A program made the translations under genes and the position numbers. This document shows positions 43,489-52,081 of a stretch of DNA of 64,000 nucleotides, one piece after another. The notes below the pieces were generated by a model. It did not search any database. It was not told the DNA's origin and was given only the letters and a program-made list of their open reading frames with translations. Each line of letters starts with the position of its first letter. Within the stretch, counting starts at the first letter, position 1. Source of the stretch: Pontibacter sp. E15-1 (lineage in GTDB: Bacteria > Bacteroidota > Bacteroidia > Cytophagales > Hymenobacteraceae); contig NZ_JAKVIR010000001.1 in assembly GCF_022601975.1 (NCBI RefSeq), forward strand, positions 62,001-126,000, in the 5' to 3' direction.

Positions 43489-46400
43489 ATGAGATTATTA
43501 TCTACACTTGCATTCTTACTGCTAATCAGTTTAGGATCATTTACTGGCCACACGCAGACCCCAAAATTTCATGGCGACTTTGACGTATACTCTACCAGGC
43601 ACGGCCTGTCTCAAAACGATGTGCGGTGCCTGTTTCAGGATTCTTATGGCTTTATATGGATCGGGACGAACGGCGGGCTCAATCGCTTCGACGGGTACTC
43701 GTTCACGACGTACCAGAAGGAAGTAAGCTACCAGTCTATCTCCAGTAACCTCATCAGCAAGATCATAGAGGACGCCTACGGCAACCTCTGGATTGGGACA
43801 GACGACCAGGGGGTGATGTTCTTCCAGCGGGACACAGAGAAGTTCTTCCATATCAAGAACGACAAGGAAAACCCCAACCTGCTCACCGACAACCATATCC
43901 TGTCCATGCTGATAGACCAGAACCAGACGATCTGGGTGGGCACGACACATGGGCTCAACAAGATCAGGTTCGATTACAAAACCAAAAAGGCCAAGGTGGA
44001 GCACCTCGTCTCCTCCCCCAACAACCCCTCCTCTATCAGCCACAACACAATCTCCGGCATTTTTGAGGATGGCTTTGGCAATCTCTGGTTTGGCACGGCA
44101 AACGGGCTGAACCGTTATATCAACACAAAGAGCGGCAAGCCCCAGTTCATCCATTACAACAGCACGACCTCTGAGGCTATACGTGAGATTACCTCCAACG
44201 ACACCAGCCTGCTGATCGCCTATACCTCAGCCGTGCTCGCGCTTCCTTTCAGGGAAATAAACAAGAACAACCCCACTTTCAGAACAGTCCTGAACCGATC
44301 CTACTCCGCTATCCTCTCCGACAAAAAGGGAAACATCTGGGGGATCAATACCAACGGCGCGCATGTGAGCTACCTGGAGGGCGGCAAGCGAAAGACGCAG
44401 GATTTTACCAGCAGCTGGTCTGACCCCAACAGCCTGAGCCGGAACGTGACCACTGCCATTCTCGAGGACCGATCGGGTATGATCTGGGTCGGTACGAACG
44501 GCGGCGGGCTCAACATGTACAACCCGAACAAAAAGAATTTCGAGCACTTTGAGAAGAACAAGTTCGAAAACAGCCTTTCCTACAACAAAATCAGGGCGGT
44601 GGAGGAAGACCCCATGGGCAACCTCTGGATTGGCACCGAGGGAGGCGGGCTAAACCTGCTGCCCCACACCAGCAGCAAAGCCTATGAGAACGGCTTTGTG
44701 CATTTCGACGTGAACCCGATGGGGGAAAACTATGTGTATGCCATTGAGGCTGCAACCTTCCAGGATAAAACCAGGATTTTCATCGGCACCGGGCACAACT
44801 CACACCTGGAAGTGCTGGATGCGCGTGATGTTGCACACGTGAAAAGAAGCGTTTTCAACCACATCGCCTTTAAAGCCCCTGTGTTTGCCCTGAAACAGGA
44901 CTCTGATGGGATCTTGTGGGTCGGCACCTACGACAATGGCCTTTTCCGGGTGCAGTTTGATGCGCAGGGAGAGTATGAGAGGCATTCGCATTTCAAATAC
45001 AGTCCGCGCGACGATTCCAGCCTTTCCTCCAACATCATCCGGAGCATCGCCGAAGACAGGCAAGGCAACATCTGGATCGGGACCGACAGGGGGATAAACA
45101 AAATCTCACGGACAGAGCGCCCCAAGGCATCCCCGAACTTTATCCGCTACATGCATAACCCGAACGACTCGCTTAGCCTAAGCTATAATTACATCCTGCC
45201 CATCTTTGTGTCTGAGGCAGGCAACGTGTGGGTGGGCACGCTTGGCGGCGGCCTGAACAAAATCATACCCGGAACTACCCCCAACAACGACAGGTTTGAG
45301 TGGATAACGACGCAGAACGGCTTGCCCAACAACGTCGTGAAATCGATTGAGGAGGACGAGGAGGGCAATCTTTGGATAGGGTCGAACGGTGGCCTCTCTA
45401 AGTTTAACCCAAAAACCAGGCAGATCGTCAACTTCGGGATCGGCGACGGGCTGCAGGATCTGGAGTATGGGGAGATCGCCTCCACGGCAAGAGCCTCCGG
45501 AGAGATGATCTTTGGGGGTGTCAATGGCTTCAATGTGTTTTACCCCGCCAAAATTTCAGAGGATGTCTCGACCGCGAATGTTGTTTTTACGGACCTGCAG
45601 ATCCTCAACCGCACGGTAAACACAGGCGAAGAGGTAAACGGCCGCATCATCCTGGGGAAGAACATCAACGACCTTTCGGAGCTGCGCCTGAAGCATGACG
45701 AGAACAGCTTCTCGGTAAGCTTTGCCGCCCTGCACTACGCCACCCCCAAAAAAAATAAGTATGCCTACAAGCTGGACGGGTTTGACAATGAGTGGATTTA
45801 TACCTCGGAGCAAAGCAGGATTGCCAAATACACGAACCTGGAGCCCGGCGATTATACCCTAAAAGTGAAGGCCAGCAACAGCGACGGCGTCTGGAACGAC
45901 TCGCCCATCACGCTTGGCATTGTGGTGGCCCCGCCTATCTGGAAAACCAACTTCGCGATGGCTTGCTACTTCATTCTCTTTGTGCTGGCCCTGTGGTTTT
46001 CCAGGAGGTACTCCATCATCGTTAACACCAGAAAGAAGCATTTGCTGATGGAGCACCTGGAGAAAGAGAAGACCGAAGAGCTGAGCCAGCTGAAGCTGCA
46101 GTTCTTCACCAACATCTCGCACGAGTTCCGGACGCCCCTGACCCTGATTCTGGGCCTGATCGAGCGGCTCAAGAACACGCCGAACGCGTTCCGCGACGAT
46201 GACCGGGTGGTTTACTACGAGAAGATTTACCGCAACTCGCAGGTACTCCTCAACCTGGTGAATCAGCTGCTGGACTTCCGGAAAATTGAGCAGGGAAAAA
46301 CCAAGGTGCGCGTGGCCTACGGCGATATTGGCGAGTACACAAAGGGCCTCTGCGAGAATTTCAACGAGCTGGCCCGCAGGAATAGCATCGACTTTAACTT

Positions 46401-47691
46401 TATCTGCGAAACGGAGCTGAAAGGCTATTACGACCGCGACATCATTGAGCGCATCGTGTTTAACCTGCTCTCCAATGCCTTTAAGTTTACCAACCATGAG
46501 GGCGAGATCACCACAAGCCTTGAAAAAGACAAAACCCCTGGTTTCCTGCGCCTTGAGGTGTCAGACACCGGAATGGGGATGGACCCTGACGTGCAGGCGC
46601 ACCTGTTCGAGCGGTTCTCGCATACCCACGTCAAGCGGGAACAGGGATCGGGCATTGGGCTGGCCTTTATCAAATCGCTGATAGAATTGTACCATGGCAC
46701 CATCACCTTTGATTCGAAGCCGAATATCGGTACCACCTTTCGCGTGACGTTCCCCTATACCAGGGAGGCTTTTAAAAACGACATCCTGCTGGGAGAGGAA
46801 ACCGGCCAGGCAGACACCAAAAAGGAAATGGACTGGATTCTGGACTTGGACCAGTCGATGGCCAAAAGCGAAACCGCCGCCACCGGCAACAAAGAGCACA
46901 ATATCCTGCTGGTGGAGGACAATGAGGATATCCTGTTTTATCTCAGCGAGCACTTTAAGAACGCCTACAACATCTACATCGCCCATGAAGGCAAAGAGGC
47001 CCTGGAAATTTGCCTCCGGGAGCACATTGACCTGGTGGTGAGCGATGTGATGATGCCCGAGATGGATGGGCTGGAGTTCTGCGAGGCGCTCAAAAGCGAT
47101 GACCGCATCAACCACATCCCAATTATCCTGCTCACAGCCAAGAAGTCTCCGGACAACAAAGTGAAGGGGTATGAAAAAGGCGCTGACGCCTATATCGCCA
47201 AGCCCTTCAACATGGTGGAGCTGGAGACGCGTATGGAAGCGCTCATCGCCTCCCGAAAGAATATCCTGGCCAAGCTCCGCAAGAACATCAGCCTCGAGCC
47301 ATCTGAAATCGAGATTACCTCGCTGGATGAGAAATTCCTGAAGCGCGTGATTTCCTATATCGAAGAGAACATCGGGTTAACGGAGTTTACCGTGGAGATG
47401 CTGGCCAAAGAATGCGGCATGTCCCAGCTGCACCTCAACAAGAAACTCAAGGTGCTGGTAGGCCAGACGGCCAACGCGTTTGTCCGGAGCATTCGGTTGA
47501 AGCGCGCGGCCCAGCTTTTGGCTAAAAACCGCTATTCGGTAAACGAGGTGATGTATGAGGTAGGGTTTATGGACGCCAAGTACTTCAGGACGTGCTTCAA
47601 AAAAGAGTTCGGCACGCCCCCTTCTGAGTACCAGAAAAATGCGGTGGATGAGAGTGAGCATACAGACTTGCCTGAAGCAGAGAAAGTGTAG
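43489..47691 (+). CDS. Hybrid two-component regulator (HTCS) of the galactan locus
   Basis: About 1400 residues. Signal peptide; fourteen or so periplasmic propeller repeats (consensus GNLWIGTxGGLN); Y_Y_Y domain (to about 815); transmembrane helix about 823-843; histidine kinase with HEFRTPLTLILG (His878) and a GSGIGLAF ATP-binding box; receiver with VSDVMMPEMDG (Asp1186); C-terminal AraC-type helix-turn-helix (CGMSQLHLNKKLK to GTPPSEYQ). HTCS proteins sense an oligosaccharide in the periplasm and switch on their polysaccharide locus. Divergent from susC. The start is ATG 43489 before the signal peptide; the frame is open from an upstream TTG. Confidence 0.95.
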   Translation: MRLLSTLAFLLLISLGSFTGHTQTPKFHGDFDVYSTRHGLSQNDVRCLFQDSYGFIWIGTNGGLNRFDGYSFTTYQKEVSYQSISSNLISKIIEDAYGNLWIGTDDQGVMFFQRDTEKFFHIKNDKENPNLLTDNHILSMLIDQNQTIWVGTTHGLNKIRFDYKTKKAKVEHLVSSPNNPSSISHNTISGIFEDGFGNLWFGTANGLNRYINTKSGKPQFIHYNSTTSEAIREITSNDTSLLIAYTSAVLALPFREINKNNPTFRTVLNRSYSAILSDKKGNIWGINTNGAHVSYLEGGKRKTQDFTSSWSDPNSLSRNVTTAILEDRSGMIWVGTNGGGLNMYNPNKKNFEHFEKNKFENSLSYNKIRAVEEDPMGNLWIGTEGGGLNLLPHTSSKAYENGFVHFDVNPMGENYVYAIEAATFQDKTRIFIGTGHNSHLEVLDARDVAHVKRSVFNHIAFKAPVFALKQDSDGILWVGTYDNGLFRVQFDAQGEYERHSHFKYSPRDDSSLSSNIIRSIAEDRQGNIWIGTDRGINKISRTERPKASPNFIRYMHNPNDSLSLSYNYILPIFVSEAGNVWVGTLGGGLNKIIPGTTPNNDRFEWITTQNGLPNNVVKSIEEDEEGNLWIGSNGGLSKFNPKTRQIVNFGIGDGLQDLEYGEIASTARASGEMIFGGVNGFNVFYPAKISEDVSTANVVFTDLQILNRTVNTGEEVNGRIILGKNINDLSELRLKHDENSFSVSFAALHYATPKKNKYAYKLDGFDNEWIYTSEQSRIAKYTNLEPGDYTLKVKASNSDGVWNDSPITLGIVVAPPIWKTNFAMACYFILFVLALWFSRRYSIIVNTRKKHLLMEHLEKEKTEELSQLKLQFFTNISHEFRTPLTLILGLIERLKNTPNAFRDDDRVVYYEKIYRNSQVLLNLVNQLLDFRKIEQGKTKVRVAYGDIGEYTKGLCENFNELARRNSIDFNFICETELKGYYDRDIIERIVFNLLSNAFKFTNHEGEITTSLEKDKTPGFLRLEVSDTGMGMDPDVQAHLFERFSHTHVKREQGSGIGLAFIKSLIELYHGTITFDSKPNIGTTFRVTFPYTREAFKNDILLGEETGQADTKKEMDWILDLDQSMAKSETAATGNKEHNILLVEDNEDILFYLSEHFKNAYNIYIAHEGKEALEICLREHIDLVVSDVMMPEMDGLEFCEALKSDDRINHIPIILLTAKKSPDNKVKGYEKGADAYIAKPFNMVELETRMEALIASRKNILAKLRKNISLEPSEIEITSLDEKFLKRVISYIEENIGLTEFTVEMLAKECGMSQLHLNKKLKVLVGQTANAFVRSIRLKRAAQLLAKNRYSVNEVMYEVGFMDAKYFRTCFKKEFGTPPSEYQKNAVDESEHTDLPEAEKV

Positions 47692-48020
47692 GCAGCCGCT
47701 ACCGGTATACCCTGCTTACCCCACCCTGCATGAATTGCCCCACAGTCCTGAGCCCTGATTTTCTAGGCCAATGGGCTGTGCCAAAAGCTTTGGTAGCGCA
47801 CGTTAGCCGCATGCCTCCCGCTACCGGCATACCCTGCTTTTCTGTTGGGGCAACCCATTGCGCATACTACTGTCCTTCTAACGTGCTAGTTTAGTTCAGA
47901 AGCTGTCAACTGATCACAGCCCCCGAAGCGCTGCCTGAGATGTTTTTGTGCTGCATCCAAGAAAAGGCAACGGGAGGGCGCTTCAGGCAGCTATGCATCC
48001 ATTTACTTGACACCTTCCCC
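47692..48020. repeat. Intergenic direct repeat after the HTCS gene
   Basis: CCGCTACCGGTATACCCTGC (continuing TT) at 47696-47717 recurs with one change at 47818-47839, 122 bp apart. No gene is seen. Function unknown; remnant duplication or paired regulator sites are possible. Confidence 0.45.
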
Positions 48021-48192
48021 ATGAACAGGCATACCCGTACATTGCTCTACCTCTGTATCCTGCTGCTATCGGCCTGCGGCGGTCCGGCTTACGCTAAAAG
48101 TAGGAGAAGCCAGGCTGAGAACCTGGTTTACCACCGACGCCGGAGAGTATTTCCCGGCTTACTACATTCGGGCTACTCGTGTCCATGACTAA
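48021..48192 (+). pseudogene. Truncated lipoprotein gene with frameshift (possible)
   Basis: An ATG opens MNRHTRTLLYLCILLLSACGG, a clear lipoprotein signal with SAC lipobox. The same frame then turns Arg-rich and ends at 48188, while the +1 frame from about 48090 reads KVGEARLRTWFTTDAGEYF and on to a TAA at 48190, which looks more protein-like. I read this as the head of a surface lipoprotein that has lost its body. The original function cannot be named. Confidence 0.3.
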
Positions 48193-48220
48193 ACACCTAC
48201 ACCATACGCTATACATATCC

Positions 48221-49735
48221 ATGAAAAAAATCAGCCTCGCTCTTCTTCTTTTGTTGCACACAGGGCTTTCCTGCCTCGGGCAACAGCCCAACGTGGTCGT
48301 GATTCTGGCCGATGACATTGGCACAGGCGACATCTCGTTCTACCAGCGGTTACACCCTGGCAACGTAATGGTGGAAACGCCTAACATCGACCGGTTGGCG
48401 CAGCATGGCATGTATTTTACCAATGCCCACGCCCCTGCCGCCCTTTGCGCGCCATCCCGTTACGCCATCATGACCGGAAACAACACCTATCGCAGTTACC
48501 AGCCCTGGGGGGTATGGGGAGCTTACGAGCGCTCTCCCATCGAACCGGGTCAGCTCACGCTGGGCAAACTGATGCAGCAGGCAGGGTATCACACCGCTTT
48601 TTTAGGCAAATGGCACATGGGCGGCGACTGGAACCGGAAAAGCGATACTACCCGGATTTACCGAAGCCCAAGAAAAGCCCCGGAAATGGATGTCGACATT
48701 ACGAAACGCGTAGGAGGTGGCCCTTTGCAAAACGGGTTTGACTATGCGCTAACGCTTCCTTCCGGCGTGCAGGATGTGCCGTATGCGGTATATGAACACG
48801 GAAAGTGGACGCCCCTGAAACCGGGCGCTGAAATTGGCCTGATCACGCAAGAAAACATGCGTAAAATCGGGGTGGATCTGGACAAGGACGAAGGCCTTGG
48901 CGACCTGGCCTGGGATCCGCATACGATGGGGCCGCTGCTTGCCCAAAAAGCGGTCAGTTATATAGAGGAACAGTCCCGGAAAAAGCAGCCTTTTTTCATG
49001 TACTACAGCTCGCAGGCAGTGCATCTGCCGCATACCCCGCCAGCAACCCTGAACGGCAGAAAAATAGCCGGAAGCACCCCTGAAAAGCACCTCGACATGA
49101 TTGTAGAGCTTGATGAGCAGGTGGGTATGATCGTGGATGCCCTGAAAGCAACCGGCAAGTATGAGAACACCCTGATCATCTTCACTTCAGACAACGGGGG
49201 ATTAATGTTCCCAACCACCCTTGCTACTGGCCACCAACCTAACAGCATTTACCGCAGCGGCAAAAACAGCATTTACGAAGGAGGCCACCGGGTGCCCTTC
49301 ATTGCCTCATGGCCGGGGAAAATAAAGGAAGGGCGCGCTTCGGACGAACTAGTGGTGGGGCTGGACATTATGGCTACCCTGGCAGGCATCAACAAACAGG
49401 GCATCCCGCAAGGCCAGGCACTGGACTCGCATAACTTATTGCCGCTTTTGCTTGGTAAACAAGGAGCGCACGGACATGCGTATCTGCTGCTTCAGGGCGG
49501 TACGGGGCATGAGGCATCCTACCATGAGGGAGACTGGAAACTGATTGTTCAACTAGACCCAGCAGATAAAACCGATCAGACCCGCACCCCCATCGCACTC
49601 TTCGACCTACGTAAAAATCCTTCGGAAATTGAGCAAAGCAACCTCCTCAATACCCTTCCGGAAAAGGCGCAGGAGCTTTTTAACAAGTATAACAAGCGCC
49701 GGGACATGGAAGGAAGGACTGCCTCGCTTCGTTAA
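48221..49735 (+). CDS. S1-family sulfatase
   Basis: About 504 residues with Sec signal peptide. NVVVILADDIGTGD is the metal-binding start, CAPSRYAIMTG holds the Cys76 converted to formylglycine, and GKWHMGG and FTSDNGG are further active-site motifs. Removes sulfate esters; in this locus the likely substrate is L-galactose-6-sulfate or another sulfated unit of porphyran. I start at MKKISLALL (48221), the signal peptide; upstream GTG codons are not convincing. It is the only locus enzyme on the plus strand, following the regulator. Confidence 0.93.
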   Translation: MKKISLALLLLLHTGLSCLGQQPNVVVILADDIGTGDISFYQRLHPGNVMVETPNIDRLAQHGMYFTNAHAPAALCAPSRYAIMTGNNTYRSYQPWGVWGAYERSPIEPGQLTLGKLMQQAGYHTAFLGKWHMGGDWNRKSDTTRIYRSPRKAPEMDVDITKRVGGGPLQNGFDYALTLPSGVQDVPYAVYEHGKWTPLKPGAEIGLITQENMRKIGVDLDKDEGLGDLAWDPHTMGPLLAQKAVSYIEEQSRKKQPFFMYYSSQAVHLPHTPPATLNGRKIAGSTPEKHLDMIVELDEQVGMIVDALKATGKYENTLIIFTSDNGGLMFPTTLATGHQPNSIYRSGKNSIYEGGHRVPFIASWPGKIKEGRASDELVVGLDIMATLAGINKQGIPQGQALDSHNLLPLLLGKQGAHGHAYLLLQGGTGHEASYHEGDWKLIVQLDPADKTDQTRTPIALFDLRKNPSEIEQSNLLNTLPEKAQELFNKYNKRRDMEGRTASLR

Positions 49736-49878
49736 ACGTTAAAGCGTCGGCATACCGGTTTGCCGTCAGGGAGTGGCAGATAGTATACACAGCACATGTA
49801 TAGATTTATACTACTATCAATTAGAATTTACACAGTCAAATTTGACGTTACGCAGGAGAGTCGTGAAGTTCGTAAAAG

Positions 49879-50250
49879 TCCCCCTTGGGGGTAGGGGCCC
49901 TCGACGAAGAAGGGGGCAGGGGGATGATAGGCGGCCGGAAGAACCTTGCCTGCTCTTGCTTGATGAGATATTGTTTCTAAAATATCTCACAGTAGATTGT
50001 CAGTAGGGAGTGTCATCCCCCTAACCCCCTTCAAAGGGTAGGGCCGTTAAGTTCTAAGAATTTGCACCATGTCTTCACGTAAAGATTTAATATAGCAGAA
50101 AAACGATTCTCCCCTTGAGGGGAGTTAGAGGGGTGTTTGCTCTTTGCGAAAGGTTATTTTTGCTGGCTTTACACCCCTGCGGTCCCCTCAAGGGGACAAT
50201 TTTCGTTAGAACTTAACGGCACTACCTCTTGGGAGGGGGACTAAAGAGGG
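49879..50250. repeat. REP-like intergenic repeat cluster with nested inverted arms
   Basis: Five CCCCTT-type modules occur here: TCCCCCTTGGGGGTAGGGG (near 49881), CATCCCCCTAACCCCCTT (near 50013), CTCCCCTTGAGGGGAGTTAG (near 50111), GGTCCCCTCAAGGGGACA (near 50181) and CTCTTGGGAGGGGGAC (near 50225). They alternate in orientation. A perfect 14-bp inverted repeat (GCCGTTAAGTTCTA at 50043-50056 and its complement at 50207-50220) encloses two of them. Such modules are scattered between genes in many Bacteroidota genomes. The rest of 49736-50478 holds no gene that I can see. Confidence 0.65.
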
Positions 50251-50478
50251 CATAGCGTAACAGAAAGCAATATACACTGCACGAAAATACTTCAATACGC
50301 TAAATCCATTCGATAATAGTATTATAAATGTGCTGTGTTTGCTTGTCCCGATTTTAAATCGTGATCATACCCCTATCAAACAGTTTATACCACTATCTAT
50401 TGATTGTGGTAGTTTACCGTCTCTTGCTGTAAGAAACCAGGGAGTGGCCGTAATCGAGTAAAAATTTAACGAAAGGCT

Positions 50479-52014
50479 TTAGAAAATCCCGGCCGGTGCC
50501 TCTTCAAGTTCAACCTTAAAAGTGATGGCGTTTTTCGCGGGGTGCTCAGCGGGCAACTGAATTACCAGGCCGTCCTTCTCCTGCGTCCAGGTGAGTGGCT
50601 GGCCATAGCCAAGTATAGTGACAGCCTTGATTTTGTCGTTAATGATATGCTGGTCGCTACCAAGCGCCTTTAGCTTGATTGTCCCGCGTCCCTGCTCCCA
50701 CTGTAGCATAAAAGCATACACCGTCGGGCCCTTTTGGGTATAGCGGAAGTCTTCTGCGGTAAAGCCGGTATCTTTCAGGTTGCCGTGCAGCACCATGTGC
50801 GCGTTGGTGGGGCCCTGCCCGAAAACGGCGAAAGGCCTGGTGCCGTAGATGGCTTCCCCGTTAACCTTTAGCCACTGCCCGATCTCCCGCAAATTGGCCT
50901 GCTGGTCGGCTGAGATGTTGCCGTGCACATCCGGGGCCACATTGAGCAGCAGGTTGCCGTTTTTGCTCACAATATCGATCAGGTCGTTTATGAGGCCTTT
51001 GGCGGGTTTGGTGGTCCACTTGCTGGTATATGACCACATCCAGCCACCCGGCGACATGTCGGTTTGCCAGGGCAGTTCCCGGATACGGTCGAGTTTTCCG
51101 CTTTCGATATCCAGCACGGCGGCCCCGTCAGGGATCGGCTTGTAGCTGATGTTTTTGTAATTCAGCACCACACCCTGCTTGCTTTTAGCGGCCTGGTTGT
51201 AGTAGTTGGCCAGCAGCTTTTTGCGCATTTCCTCGTACTCGGGGTTGCTAAAGCCCAGGTCGAACCACAACAGGTCAGGCTGGTAGAGCTTGATCATGTC
51301 CATGGTGCGGTCATACACGTTGTCGACATGCTCGGCGCTGTGCGGGTCTGTAATTTTGTGAGGCTTGCCGTAGAAATCCTCATACCTGGGGTCCGTGGTA
51401 TCGGTTCCCTGGCGGTATCCCCACCAGTACCAGCCATAGGCGTAGTGCGAGGACATGCCCATTTTCATACCGGCCTTCCGGCCTGCTTCGAACAGCGCTC
51501 CCACAATATCCTTCTTCGGGCCCATGTTGGCGGCATTCCATTTGGTTTTGGTAGAGGCATACATGGCAAAACCGTCACAATGCTCTGCCACCGGCACTAC
51601 ATAGCGGGCACCCGCCTCCTCAAACAGGGCCATCCATTGCCGGGCATCAAAGTTCCCCCCGGTAAACTGGGGTATAAAATCCTTATACCCAAATTTTTCT
51701 GTGCCCCCGTAAGCTTCAATGTGATGCTGGAAGACGTCATTTTTACGGTCTGGATTGGGGTTTCCCTTGATATCGACGATGTTCTCGCGATACATGTGGT
51801 ACCCATAGAAAGGGCCGAGGTAGTCTGGCACCACGTATGGGCCCCAATGGATGAATATCCCGAACTTGGCGTCGTGGAACCACTCCGGTGTTTTGTATTG
51901 CAGCAGCGACTCCCAGGTCGGCTTGTATTTCCTGGCCTGGGCCTGTGCCGGGTTTTGCACGAAAAGCAGCCCTACCAGAACAATCGCTTTCAGGATGTGT
52001 AATTTGCGCATCAT
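50479..52014 (-). CDS. GH29 alpha-L-fucosidase/L-galactosidase, second copy
   Basis: About 511 residues with signal peptide (to QAQA). KFGIFIHWGPYVVPDYLGPF, AEHCDGFAMY and YQPDLLWFDLGF (nucleophile Asp) are the GH29 landmarks. It is a paralogue of the copy at 34926 but clearly diverged (DYLGPFYGYHMY against AYGSEWYPRNMY near the substrate pocket), so the two may act on different linkages or sulfation states. ATG 52014 (MMRKL) chosen over an upstream TTG. It lies 67 bp after the broken GH2 gene, on the same strand. Confidence 0.9.
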   Translation of the reverse strand: MMRKLHILKAIVLVGLLFVQNPAQAQARKYKPTWESLLQYKTPEWFHDAKFGIFIHWGPYVVPDYLGPFYGYHMYRENIVDIKGNPNPDRKNDVFQHHIEAYGGTEKFGYKDFIPQFTGGNFDARQWMALFEEAGARYVVPVAEHCDGFAMYASTKTKWNAANMGPKKDIVGALFEAGRKAGMKMGMSSHYAYGWYWWGYRQGTDTTDPRYEDFYGKPHKITDPHSAEHVDNVYDRTMDMIKLYQPDLLWFDLGFSNPEYEEMRKKLLANYYNQAAKSKQGVVLNYKNISYKPIPDGAAVLDIESGKLDRIRELPWQTDMSPGGWMWSYTSKWTTKPAKGLINDLIDIVSKNGNLLLNVAPDVHGNISADQQANLREIGQWLKVNGEAIYGTRPFAVFGQGPTNAHMVLHGNLKDTGFTAEDFRYTQKGPTVYAFMLQWEQGRGTIKLKALGSDQHIINDKIKAVTILGYGQPLTWTQEKDGLVIQLPAEHPAKNAITFKVELEEAPAGIF

Positions 52015-52081
52015 CAAGTGGAGTTTTAAAATATAAATGATTGAAAGTTAGCGTGTGCCACAGAATCACCCGGCATCGCGC

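Noticed and set aside
49879-50250. CRISPR-like array
   Set aside because: Repeats are irregular in length and spacing and alternate in direction; no cas genes are in the window.
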